DNA of 64,000 bases from Bog-257 sp963846715 (GTDB taxonomy: Bacteria; Acidobacteriota; Terriglobia; Terriglobales; Acidobacteriaceae): NCBI GenBank assembly GCA_963846715.1, contig CAWJXA010000002.1:248001-312000 (forward strand), read 5' to 3'. How positions within the stretch are numbered: the stretch's first letter is position 1; every line of letters starts with the position of its first letter. Shown here one piece after another: positions 25,646-34,302 of this stretch. A program made the translations under genes and the position numbers. The notes below the pieces were generated by a model that made no database searches, was not told the origin of the DNA, and saw only the letters and a list, made by a program, of their open reading frames with translations.

Positions 25646-27106
25646 TTAACTCGCGGCGGGACGCGCCACGAAGGGCCACTCGCCGCGCCGCCACGAGCGC
25701 GCGAAATAAATCGCGAGGCCAAGAACAAGAATGATCACAGCGTAGCGGATTTCCTGAAGAAAATTCTTACGTGCCACCAGGATGAAAAGAAACCCGGCAA
25801 TGGCCAAAAGTGCCGGTACTGGATAGAACCACATGCGAAACGGCCGCGGCATGTCGGGTTGCCGCTTGCGCAACACCATCACCCCAACCGCCTGCACAAT
25901 AAACTGCAGCAGGATTCGAATAACCACCAGGGCCGCTATCACGTCAGCCAGGCGCAAGAAGCAGAACAGCATGGCAACTCCGCCCAGCGCCAGCAATGAA
26001 ACCGTAGGAAAGCGATGCTGGGGATGGACGCGGGCAAACGCGCGAAAGTAGTTGCCATCAAGCGCTGCTGCGTACGGCACTCGCGAGTAGCCAAGTAGCA
26101 GCGAAAATACCGACGCGAACGCTGTCCACATGATCAAGCCGGTCACTACTCGTCCGGCCCAGCTGCCATAGATGCGCTGCATGAACACCGACATGACATG
26201 GTTGTCCTGTTGGCTTGCGGGAACCACCAGTTCCCTCCACGGGATGACGCCGAGTACGGAGATGTTCATGACGATGTAAATCGCTGCCACCGCGAGGATC
26301 GAAAGGATGAGCGCCCGTGGAATGGTGCGGCCAGGATCTTTTATCTCTGCGCCTAGGAAGCAAACGTTGTAGTAGCCCCAGTAGTCATAAGTGGCGATCA
26401 GCATCGCCGCGCCCATGCCGGTAAAGAAGGCATTCGACGGGTGGAAGGCTCCCGGCGGAAAGTCGAACGCGCGCGCCGTGCTGAAGTGGGTTAGTCCGGC
26501 GAAGATGATCCAGGCGACGGTCAGCGCCACACCGACCCAGAGCAGCTCCGCGAGTTTCCCAACCGCCGTGATGCGGCGGTACAACAGGACAACAACTAAC
26601 GCGCAGGCCGCAATTGCCACGAATGTACCCGGCATCAAGACCAACCGCACGTTAAGTCCGCCCAGCAGGGGAGTGCCAGCATGCAGCGTGTGTTCCAGCA
26701 GCGAGCGCTCCAGACCGGGCCAAAGATATCCGGCGTAGTGCGAGAGTCCGATGCAGCCCGAGGCAATCGACAGCGGCGCACTGAACGAAAGTTGCCAGAT
26801 GAAAAGGAACGACAGCAACCGACCCAGCGTCTGCGGCCCGTAAATTTCTTTGAGGTACCAGTACGAGCCGCCCGCTCCCGGCATGGCCGCGCCCAACTCC
26901 GCCCAAACCAAGCCATCGCAGAGCGCAAAGAATGCGCCGAAGATCCAGCCCAGCATGGCTTGTGGCCCGCCCGCCGCGCTCACGATCAGGGGAATGGTGA
27001 TGAACGGTCCCACCCCGATCATGTCAATCATGTTGAGCGTGGTCGCGCCCGCCAGTCCCACTCCCCGAATCAGTTCGGGCTGGGCTGGCGAGCTACTTTG
27101 GCTCAT
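25646..27106 (-). CDS. APC-superfamily amino acid permease
   Basis: The 486-aa protein has about 12 hydrophobic segments. The first helix, GLAGATTLNMIDMIGVGPFITIP, has the unwound GIG-like substrate site of the amino acid-polyamine-organocation family. It overlaps the upstream PIG-L deacetylase gene by 14 nt, so they are translated from one message. The transported compound cannot be told from sequence; pairing with a deacetylase suggests uptake of an amino sugar or deacylated amine, which is inference. Confidence 0.9.
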   Translation of the reverse strand: MSQSSSPAQPELIRGVGLAGATTLNMIDMIGVGPFITIPLIVSAAGGPQAMLGWIFGAFFALCDGLVWAELGAAMPGAGGSYWYLKEIYGPQTLGRLLSFLFIWQLSFSAPLSIASGCIGLSHYAGYLWPGLERSLLEHTLHAGTPLLGGLNVRLVLMPGTFVAIAACALVVVLLYRRITAVGKLAELLWVGVALTVAWIIFAGLTHFSTARAFDFPPGAFHPSNAFFTGMGAAMLIATYDYWGYYNVCFLGAEIKDPGRTIPRALILSILAVAAIYIVMNISVLGVIPWRELVVPASQQDNHVMSVFMQRIYGSWAGRVVTGLIMWTAFASVFSLLLGYSRVPYAAALDGNYFRAFARVHPQHRFPTVSLLALGGVAMLFCFLRLADVIAALVVIRILLQFIVQAVGVMVLRKRQPDMPRPFRMWFYPVPALLAIAGFLFILVARKNFLQEIRYAVIILVLGLAIYFARSWRRGEWPFVARPAAS

Positions 27107-29834
27107 GTCCCACGCTCAGCAGATTCACGTAGAGACGAATGGCGCCGGGCACGCCGAAAGGCAACTGGCGGAAAAACGCATACCCGGTGTACAGGTAGTA
27201 TCCCTTGCCATATTTCGCCAGCAACATTCCGCCTTTTTGCGGTGGGTCGCCGGGATCGTTCGACGCCAGCAGCGGAGTGAAGTGCGGGTCCCACTGGTCC
27301 ATGAAGTACAAGCCACGCTCCTGCACCCATCCGTCGAAGTCGTGCTCCGTAATCTGGTTGGGGTAGTGGAAGACTGGACTTTGCGGATCGAGGATGGTGA
27401 CCGGCGCCTGTTCCACGGTCACACGCGCGCGACTGAGTTCCGCCGGGTAAGGAGTGTAATGCCCCGGATTGAAGTCACCCGGCGAGGTGTTGTATTGCAC
27501 CAGCAGAGTGCCGCCGTTGCTCACATAGTCCAGCAGACGCTGGTGATATTTCTTAACGTCCTCACGCGTATCGTAGGCGCGAATGCCGAGCACCAGTGTG
27601 CCGAAGCGCGAGAGGTCGCCGTGCTCCAGATCGTCTGTAGTGAGCACCGTTACGTCGAGCCCAATTTGCCGTAAGACCTCGGGAATGTCGTCACCCGCGC
27701 CCATTACATAGCCAATCTTGAGGTCGTGCGGGATTTTCACCTCCACCACGCTAGCGCGCTGGCTGGCAGGCTGGTAATAGAAGAAGCCACCGAGATCGGG
27801 CCGCGTCACCAGACTGTAGCCTTGGCTGTAATTGTGATTGTTGGCGTTCAGCACCGCGCTCACCTGGTAGCGGGCTTCTTTTGCGCCGTCCGGCAGAACT
27901 TTGAATTCGGCAGTACGTTCGCCAGTCTTGCTGAAATCAACCGTCGCCGACTCCGGTTCAACCTTCCAGCCCGACGGTATCTCCGGACGCGCAGTGCCGT
28001 TGGCATTGGCCACAGTTGAACGAATCATTACGTTCAATTGTTCCGAAGGATTGGAGCCGGCTGGGATGATTTGCGTGCCGGGCGATGTTTCCACCGAGAA
28101 CGGCGGCACCACTGCCAGCGGCATCGACCACGCCTCGCCGTGCGTGTCGTGCACCGGGGTGCGCGCATAGGCACGAATCTCGCCTTCCTCGCCGCCGAGT
28201 TCGTAAATTGCATGAGCTGCCACCGGAGGCGGAGGCAGCGCCAGGGTCACGTACTCCGGGTTATCGATCTTGTAGATAGCATCCGTCTCAGGGTTGTCGC
28301 GGTGGAAGTAAGCCTTGGTGAGTTGCGCGTCCTCAGGCGGCGTCACGCGGAATGTAAGCGCACAGCCGTCGCCGGGCCCAATTCGCTTGGGCACCCGGTC
28401 CATGAACAGCTCGGATTTCCAGCCTGCAGGAACATCGAGCGTCAGCTGCTTCAGGTCCACTGGGAGCGAGCTGTTATTGTGCAGCTTCGCCAGCAGCAGA
28501 AACGACTTCCCTGCTGTGATGACTGCGGCCAGCACGTCGCCGTTCGCCGTAGGAAAAGCTTCCGCCATGGGGCGCCCGTCGGGAGTACCCGGACCGACGC
28601 CGAGATCGAGTCCCAGCGCCACACTCGCAGCCTGCTCGAACTGCTCTTGCTTGGTGCGGAGAGAAGCCAGCAAGTCAGCTTTCTCGGCTGCTGATAGGTC
28701 CGATTGCTCGACCTTGCCGATCAGCGAGCGCGTCAGGTTCAGTCCACGTAGCAACGGCTTCGCCGCTGCCTGCGCGTTCGACTGCGCAGACGTGGTGGCC
28801 TCATCCACCAATTTCGCGATCGCCTCAAGCTGCGGACGCAGCCACGGGGCCTTCGACTGGTCGGAACCAAGCCGCGCTGTCAGCCCCGGTAGCGACGTGT
28901 CGATCCCGTCGAAGAAATCCTTCTCATGCGCGCCCGCCGCAGGAGCATTGGGTAACACGGAATCAATCAGCTTGTAGTAACTGGTGCGGCGACCCTCCGG
29001 AAGCGTCCATCCGCCGGCACCCTGCGAAAGCTGGTGCTTCAGTCCCTTCCACGCGAATTGCACGTAAGTCTCGCCCAGCAGCGGATCAAACTGCGAAGTC
29101 TCCAGTTCGATGGACCAATCCTCCGTGCCCCGAACGTTGTCCATGTACAGCTTCTTCGCCTGCCAGGGTTGGAGGCCTTCCGTAATCTGGTCGGGAAATT
29201 TTGCGGGATCGGCGGCAGCGCGAAACGCTTCGCGCGTAAGGATTCCCGAGGCCTGATGATTGCCGTGGCCGTCGCGGCTGTTGCCCTGAAAACGAGTGCA
29301 GATTACATCCGGACGGAAGGTGCGAATAACGCGCACCATGTCGCCCAGCGCCACGTCGTGGCCATTCCACATCTGGAAGGTTTCTTCCGGCGTTTTGGAG
29401 AAGCCGAAATCCGCAACCCTGGTAAAGCGCTGTTCGACCCCGTAATAACGGTCAGCCGCGAGCAACTCCAAGGTGCGAACAATGCCAAGCTCATCCAGCA
29501 GATTGCTGCCAACTTTGTTCTGGCCACCCTCGCCGCGGTTCAGAGTGAGCTGCAACGTGGTCACACCGTGCCCACGAGATTCGAGCGTAAGCATGCCGCC
29601 GTCCTCGTCATCCGGATGCGCGACGGTGTGCATGAGCCGTGCCGTGGTATGCAAACGGCGTAGCATCTCCTTCAGGCCAGTCTCGCCGGTATCGACCGCC
29701 AGCGGCTTGGTATCGACCCAGGGAGATGGAACTTGAGCGGCGACCGTCGCTGCCAGAAGAAGCGCGAGCGTCAGGCACAGCCAGAAACGCGCACCTGAAC
29801 GAAGCAGTGAGCTGATACGGTTAGAAAATGCCAT
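27093..29834 (-). CDS. Large secreted PIG-L family deacetylase
   Basis: The 913-aa protein has a signal peptide (about 1-33) and an LmbE/PIG-L zinc deacetylase domain with AHPDDE (residues 72-77) and the second metal motif DGHGNHQASG near residue 190. An Ig-like NEW3-type segment follows (LTLDVPAGWKSE region). The C-terminal domain resembles glutamine-amidotransferase-like folds (KIGYVMGAGDDIPEVL, LVLGIRAYDTRED, NGGTLLVQYNT). The architecture fits removal of N-acetyl groups from extracellular glycans. The 14-nt overlap with the permease implies joint expression. Confidence 0.91.
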   Translation of the reverse strand: MAFSNRISSLLRSGARFWLCLTLALLLAATVAAQVPSPWVDTKPLAVDTGETGLKEMLRRLHTTARLMHTVAHPDDEDGGMLTLESRGHGVTTLQLTLNRGEGGQNKVGSNLLDELGIVRTLELLAADRYYGVEQRFTRVADFGFSKTPEETFQMWNGHDVALGDMVRVIRTFRPDVICTRFQGNSRDGHGNHQASGILTREAFRAAADPAKFPDQITEGLQPWQAKKLYMDNVRGTEDWSIELETSQFDPLLGETYVQFAWKGLKHQLSQGAGGWTLPEGRRTSYYKLIDSVLPNAPAAGAHEKDFFDGIDTSLPGLTARLGSDQSKAPWLRPQLEAIAKLVDEATTSAQSNAQAAAKPLLRGLNLTRSLIGKVEQSDLSAAEKADLLASLRTKQEQFEQAASVALGLDLGVGPGTPDGRPMAEAFPTANGDVLAAVITAGKSFLLLAKLHNNSSLPVDLKQLTLDVPAGWKSELFMDRVPKRIGPGDGCALTFRVTPPEDAQLTKAYFHRDNPETDAIYKIDNPEYVTLALPPPPVAAHAIYELGGEEGEIRAYARTPVHDTHGEAWSMPLAVVPPFSVETSPGTQIIPAGSNPSEQLNVMIRSTVANANGTARPEIPSGWKVEPESATVDFSKTGERTAEFKVLPDGAKEARYQVSAVLNANNHNYSQGYSLVTRPDLGGFFYYQPASQRASVVEVKIPHDLKIGYVMGAGDDIPEVLRQIGLDVTVLTTDDLEHGDLSRFGTLVLGIRAYDTREDVKKYHQRLLDYVSNGGTLLVQYNTSPGDFNPGHYTPYPAELSRARVTVEQAPVTILDPQSPVFHYPNQITEHDFDGWVQERGLYFMDQWDPHFTPLLASNDPGDPPQKGGMLLAKYGKGYYLYTGYAFFRQLPFGVPGAIRLYVNLLSVGHEPK

Positions 29835-30092
29835 CGGGTATCATGAACGGAATTGCCAATACAAGCGCTGACGTACAGAGTACACAAACATGCCGCCGGG
29901 CGCGAGAGACGCGGTAGGCGGCTATTCGCTATTCGCCTTTCGCTACTCGCCTTTTGCTGGTCGCCAGTCGCTGTTCGCCGTTCGCTTTTCGCATGGCACC
30001 GAACTGGCGTGGGCATTCTTTAACCAATCGAAGACGATTCAAGAACCTATCAACCTATCTCACAAATTCGGTTTTGAAAGGGCACGGCTTCA
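29835..30092. repeat. Heptamer array and spacer upstream of the PIG-L gene
   Basis: 29921-29993 is a long array of TTCGCNN heptamers (about ten units, including TTCGCCT and TTCGCTA). It is the longest single array in the window. Its nearest opposite-orientation copy is far away (30611-30636), so unlike the other arrays it has no close partner. No gene is seen. Confidence 0.6.
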
Positions 30093-30331
30093 CAGGCCGC
30101 TGAAAAAGTCCTCTCCGGAGCGAGTTTGGGTAGTGCGGCGCTTCAGCGCCGCGTCAAGCGAGTACCGTGAAACGGCCTTTAGGCCTGGGGACATTGCACA
30201 AAAGAGGCTATTTTAGCGGCTTTGGACGAGGTACCTCAGGGGCTAAAGCCCTCTTCACAAGACCCGGTGAACGCGGGCCTGGAAGGCCCGCACTACAGGC
30301 TGTTCTCAGTAGGTAGTTTTTCAGCAGCCTC
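30093..30331. mobile_element. MITE-like element with terminal inverted repeats
   Basis: The left end, AGGCCGCTGAAAAAGTCC (30094-30111), matches the reverse complement of the right end, AGTTTTTCAGCAGCCT (about 30314-30330), with few mismatches. Between them lie GC-rich hairpins (GCGGCGCT/AGCGCCGC; GCGGGCCT/AGGCCCGC) but no open frame. Size of about 240 bp and lack of coding suggest a non-autonomous element. No target-site duplication was confirmed. Confidence 0.5.
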
Positions 30332-30640
30332 TTCAGCCGTGCCGCCAATGGCCATTTACGGGCTGGGCTTTAGAGTTTGTGTGAGAACCATGTTTCATTC
30401 GCCTTAGTGGACTGAATGCTTAGAAAACAGCCCCACAGGGGCGGAACTGGTGTTAGCCCAGGGCGTGAGCCCTGGGTAGAGTGGCAAATTGACCTGAGTC
30501 CCTTCAGGGACGACAGAGCTCTCACGCACACTCTTTAGCCCCTGAGGTACTTCGTTTTTGCCCTCCCGGTATTCCTAGATGGCTTCAAGTGATTCCGCCA
30601 CTGCTACTCCAGCGAACAGCGAAGAGCGAAAAGCGGCACT
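30332..30640. repeat. Palindrome cluster between the MITE-like element and the UBP gene
   Basis: The stretch holds a CCCACAGGGGCGG repeat, an AGCCCAGGGC/GCCCTGGG hairpin and a GTCCCTTCAGGGAC palindrome, all families also found near 16.7 kb and 52.4 kb. 30533-30550 is an 18-bp perfect inverted match to 30231-30248 inside the MITE-like element. 30611-30636 is a short GCGAANN heptamer array. No gene is seen. Confidence 0.55.
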
Positions 30641-30895
30641 TCAAACGTACGCCTCGTCCACGTAGCACCACTTCCAATCTCCAGACTTGAATGCCTGCAT
30701 CACCGGATGTCCGGTCCCTTTGAAGTGCTTGTTGGCATGCTGGCCGGCGGAGGAATCGCAACAGCCAACATGTCCGCAGGTAAGGCATTTGCGAAGCTGC
30801 ACCCAACGCAGTCCTTCCTCAACGCAGGATTGGCAAACCTCGCCGCTGGCTTGCACACTTAGATTCGCTTGCTTCACATGCTCGCACTTCGCCAT
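30641..30895 (-). CDS. Small UBP-type zinc-finger protein
   Basis: The protein is 84 aa from ATG 30895, preceded by GAGGAGA. It is almost entirely a ZnF-UBP domain: C4/H6, C21/C24, C37/C40 and C45/C46, with H53, H57 and H63 in GCCDSSAGQHANKHF and GTGHPVM. In eukaryotes this fold binds the free C-terminus of ubiquitin. Stand-alone bacterial forms are known, but their ligand is not. The frame continues upstream to 30976 without support. Confidence 0.88.
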   Translation of the reverse strand: MAKCEHVKQANLSVQASGEVCQSCVEEGLRWVQLRKCLTCGHVGCCDSSAGQHANKHFKGTGHPVMQAFKSGDWKWCYVDEAYV

Positions 30896-31098
30896 AAAAA
30901 TCTCCTCGTTCAAAATATTGCTATTGGATGACGCAGAAAACGTGCCAGATTCCCACATTCCGGCGCTTACGATCACGACAGTGAATCACAGCGGCGGCGC
31001 AATCGCTTGTCTATAATGAAGTTTCGCGACCATTGCAATCGTGGAAGGGCTGATGGGCCCGACCTTTGGCGTCATGCGATGTCGCGCCGGATTCCTTC

Positions 31099-32049
31099 AT
31101 GATTCAAACCCTATTTGGCAGCACCGAAGAAAAGCCTAGTTTTCTCCAACGCATGAAAGAGGCGGTCACGCGGACGCGCGAGACCCTCAGCGAACGGATT
31201 GAAGAGGTGGTCGCAATCCGCAAGGGGATCGACCGCGACACTCTCGACGACCTGGAAGCCACGCTCCTCACCGCCGATCTCGGCACCGCGACGACCACAA
31301 CCGTGCTCGCCGCCTTACGTGAGAAAGTCGATCGCAAGCAGGTCGCCAATGTCGAGGAGCTTAAACGAGTACTGAAGGACGAGATCCTCGCCATCCTGAA
31401 TACCACAGACAAGCGACCCATCCAGAAAGTTGATGGCGAACCAGAGGTGATCCTGGTGGTCGGGGTGAACGGAGTAGGCAAGACCACCACCATTGGCAAG
31501 CTGGCGCACACCTTGCGCACGCAAGGCAAAACCGTGTTGCTGGCGGCGGCCGACACGTTTCGCGCCGCGGCCATCGAGCAGCTCGAGATATGGGGCGACC
31601 GCACCGGCACCGAAGTCATCAAGAACAAGCCCGGCGGCGATCCTGCGGCGGTGCTCTTCGACGCTATGCAGGCAGCGAAGGCGCGCTCCACGGACTACGT
31701 CATCGTGGACACCGCCGGCCGACTGCACACCAAGTCCAGCCTGATGGAAGAGCTGGCGAAGATGCGCCGCACCGCGCAACGCCTCATCGCTAACGCTCCC
31801 CACGAAACCTTGCTGGTGATGGACGCGACCACCGGCCAGAACGGCTTACAGCAGGCACGTTTGTTTACCCAATCGGCTGGCGTTACCGGCATCGTGCTGA
31901 CCAAGCTCGACGGCACGGCCAAAGGCGGCGTGGTGGTGGCCATCTCGAAGGAGCTGGGCTTGCCCGTTCGCTACGTAGGAGTCGGAGAGAAAGTAGGCGA
32001 TCTACTTCCCTTCAACCCGCAGGACTTCGTGGATTCGCTATTCAATTGA
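31099..32049 (+). CDS. ftsY: Signal recognition particle receptor FtsY
   Basis: FtsY is the SRP-receptor GTPase that delivers ribosome-nascent-chain complexes to the Sec translocon. The 316-aa NG-domain protein has P-loop GVNGVGKTTT, ADTFRAAA, DTAGRLHTK and the G4-type TKLDGTAKGG. The N-terminal acidic A domain is nearly absent, as in many non-proteobacterial FtsY. ATG 31099 is preferred because it starts the N domain cleanly; the frame is open to 31066. The stop is 1 nt before ribD. Confidence 0.96.
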   Translation: MIQTLFGSTEEKPSFLQRMKEAVTRTRETLSERIEEVVAIRKGIDRDTLDDLEATLLTADLGTATTTTVLAALREKVDRKQVANVEELKRVLKDEILAILNTTDKRPIQKVDGEPEVILVVGVNGVGKTTTIGKLAHTLRTQGKTVLLAAADTFRAAAIEQLEIWGDRTGTEVIKNKPGGDPAAVLFDAMQAAKARSTDYVIVDTAGRLHTKSSLMEELAKMRRTAQRLIANAPHETLLVMDATTGQNGLQQARLFTQSAGVTGIVLTKLDGTAKGGVVVAISKELGLPVRYVGVGEKVGDLLPFNPQDFVDSLFN

Positions 32050-32050
32050 G

Positions 32051-33283
32051 ATGAGTAAGCCTGCAAGTGACGAAGTTTTCATGCAGCAAGCGCTGGAGCT
32101 TGCCGCCAAAGGCATTGCTCTCGCTTCTCCCAACCCCTGCGTTGGCGCGGTCCTGGTCGACGCCAAGGGCGAGGTCATCGGTTGCGGTACGCATACTTAC
32201 GAAGGCCGCAAACACGCCGAGGTACTGGCTCTGGAGGCCGCCGGAGACCGGACCCGTGGCGCTACTCTCTACGTCAATCTCGAACCCTGCTCTCATGTGG
32301 GACGCACCGGTCCATGCGCCGACGCGGTAATCGCCGCGGGCGTGAAACGTGTGGTCGTCGCCATGCGTGATCCTAATCCGGCAGTTGCCGGACGGGGACT
32401 GGCCAGACTGCGCACAGCCGGGATCGAGGTGACCGAAGGGCCTGGCGAAGCAGCAGCCAGAAAACTGAACGAGTCCTTCGCGAAATATATCCGCCTGAAA
32501 ACCCCGTTCGTCACCCTTAAGACGGCAATGACGCTCGACGGGAAAATCGCTCCGCCTCCGGGAGAAAGCGCAACCCCTGCTGCTCTGGGCTCACTGACGG
32601 CGAGCGGCGGATGGATTACCAGCGAAGAAGCCCGGGCGCACGTGCACGAGTTGCGTCATGCCAATGACTCCATCATGGTAGGCGTGGGCACCATCATCGC
32701 GGACGACCCTCTGCTCACGGACCGCACTGACCTTCCTCGTCGCCGCCGGTTGTTGCGGGTAATCCTCGATTCGCGTTTGCGTTTGCCGCTCGACTCGCGT
32801 GTGGTCAAGACCGCGCAACAAGATGTCCTCGTCTTTTGCTGTTTCGCGGAGGAAAACAAGCGCCGCGAACTGGAGGCGCGCGGCGTGATCGTGGAGCAGG
32901 TCCCTATGCGCCGGCCCGTGGAGGACGGCACCATTCCCTTCCCGGGCAGCGTACCGGGCGCGGATGGCCGTCCCGATCTCGATGGAGTGTTGACGAATCT
33001 CGGCGCGCGTGAAATCACCAGCCTGATTATCGAAGGGGGCGCTATGGTGAACTGGGCCGCCCTGTCCGCCGGCATCGTGGACAAGATTTTCTTTTACTAT
33101 GCTCCGAAGATTCTAGCCGGTACAGGTTCAGTTCCATTTGCGCTGGGTGCAGGATATCGCCGCATCAGCGAAGCGGCTTACGTTAAGTCTCTCGTCCTGC
33201 ATCGCTTTGGAGAGGACTTCGCTGTGGAAGGTTATTTGCGCGATCCGTATGCGGACGACATTCACCTGGTGCAGGAGACGTAG
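32051..33283 (+). CDS. ribD: Bifunctional riboflavin deaminase/reductase RibD
   Basis: RibD carries out the second and third committed steps of riboflavin synthesis. The N-terminal deaminase has zinc ligands H55 (RKHAEVLAL, with catalytic E57), C80 and C89 (EPCSHVGRTGPC). The C-terminal reductase starts near residue 150 (TPFVTLKTAMTLDGKIAPP) and includes HELRHANDSIMVGVGT and LIIEGGAMVNWA. At 410 aa it is somewhat longer than usual, because of insertions such as PFPGSVPGADGRPDLDG. It is coupled to ftsY. Confidence 0.95.
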   Translation: MSKPASDEVFMQQALELAAKGIALASPNPCVGAVLVDAKGEVIGCGTHTYEGRKHAEVLALEAAGDRTRGATLYVNLEPCSHVGRTGPCADAVIAAGVKRVVVAMRDPNPAVAGRGLARLRTAGIEVTEGPGEAAARKLNESFAKYIRLKTPFVTLKTAMTLDGKIAPPPGESATPAALGSLTASGGWITSEEARAHVHELRHANDSIMVGVGTIIADDPLLTDRTDLPRRRRLLRVILDSRLRLPLDSRVVKTAQQDVLVFCCFAEENKRRELEARGVIVEQVPMRRPVEDGTIPFPGSVPGADGRPDLDGVLTNLGAREITSLIIEGGAMVNWAALSAGIVDKIFFYYAPKILAGTGSVPFALGAGYRRISEAAYVKSLVLHRFGEDFAVEGYLRDPYADDIHLVQET

Positions 33284-33289
33284 GAGGTC

Positions 33290-33460
33290 GCCTTTCGCTA
33301 TTCGCTATTCGCTGTTCGCCATTGGCTATTCGCATGAGCTTTCAGTCGTCAGTAATCGGCATTCAGTTAACAGTTGGGACAGGCATCGGTAACGCGCAGT
33401 TCATTTGGGGTTGGTAAGCTTTAGCTGAGAGCTGACAGCTGAGAGCGAAAAGCGAATAGG
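33290..33460. repeat. Inverted pair of heptamer arrays (element 2)
   Basis: 33290-33333 is a TTCGCNN array. 33424-33460 contains the opposite GCTGANN/GCGAANN type. They surround a core of about 90 bp in the ribD-ribE gap. Both riboflavin genes are on the plus strand, so any hairpin would form in their shared leader. Confidence 0.55.
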
Positions 33461-33484
33461 AATGCGATTCCCGAGGTCATCATC

Positions 33485-34129
33485 ATGTTTACTGGACTCG
33501 TCGAAGAAGTCGGAGCCATTGCCAGCATTGTCGAACGCGGCGGCAATCACCGCATCACCATCAACGCTCCCACCACGGCCAAGGAACTGAAAGAGGGCAA
33601 CAGCGTCGCGGTGAGCGGCGTCTGCCTGACCGCACTCGATATCACGCCGCAGTCTTTCTGTGCCGACCTGGCCGCCGAAACCTGGCGGCTTACATCTCTG
33701 TCTCGCATCACCCAGGGCGCGCTGGTCAACCTGGAGCTGCCGCTGAAGGCCGATGGCCGCATGGGCGGTCATATGGTGCAGGGACACGTAGACGGCACTG
33801 GCCGATTCGTGGGCCTGGAACCGATTGCCAACGCGGACGACTTCTGGCTTCTGCTCGACATCCCCGAGGACCTTGAGAAATATGTCGTGTTCAAGGGGTC
33901 GATCGCCATCGAAGGCATCAGCCTGACGGTGGCTAAGCTGGAAGGATTGCGCCTGACCATCGCCATCATTCCGCACACCGTGAAGATGACGAACCTGGGT
34001 TCGTTGAAGGCGGGCGATCCGGTGAATATCGAGACCGACATCGTCGCCAAGTATCTCGAGAAGTGGACCCACCGCGATGAGCAAACCGGCGCGCTTACGG
34101 TCGAGCGGTTGGTCGCGCAAGGCTTCTGA
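33485..34129 (+). CDS. ribE: Riboflavin synthase alpha subunit
   Basis: This enzyme dismutates two 6,7-dimethyl-8-ribityllumazine molecules to riboflavin. The 214-aa protein begins MFTGLVEEVGAI and contains two lumazine-binding beta-barrel repeats (about 1-95 and 96-195) with VSGVCLTAL and IEGISLTVAKLEG as the paired motifs. Normal length. No ribAB or ribH lies in the window. No FMN riboswitch is recognisable upstream. Confidence 0.95.
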   Translation: MFTGLVEEVGAIASIVERGGNHRITINAPTTAKELKEGNSVAVSGVCLTALDITPQSFCADLAAETWRLTSLSRITQGALVNLELPLKADGRMGGHMVQGHVDGTGRFVGLEPIANADDFWLLLDIPEDLEKYVVFKGSIAIEGISLTVAKLEGLRLTIAIIPHTVKMTNLGSLKAGDPVNIETDIVAKYLEKWTHRDEQTGALTVERLVAQGF

Positions 34130-34166
34130 GCCGTTCAACAGCAACGAAAGGCCCGAAAAAGATTAT

Positions 34167-34253
34167 TCACCACAGAGACACAGAGGACACAGAGGACACA
34201 GAGTTCTTAGTTTTTGCTTTGTCTTCCCAGTGTCCTCCGTGCCTCCGTGGTAA
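34167..34253. repeat. Inverted CACAGAGGA tandem repeat between convergent genes
   Basis: 34167-34204 is a tandem run of ACAGAGGAC units. 34229-34252 carries the opposite strand form (GTGTCCTCCGTGCCTCCGTGG) split by a 25-bp core. Together they form a near-perfect hairpin between the convergent ribE and MlaF-type genes. The same repeat type sits at 208-348. Confidence 0.65.
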
Positions 34254-34302
34254 GACTTCTTTTTATCTGCGCGCCCCAAGGTGGCTTTCAGGATCACACT
34301 GT

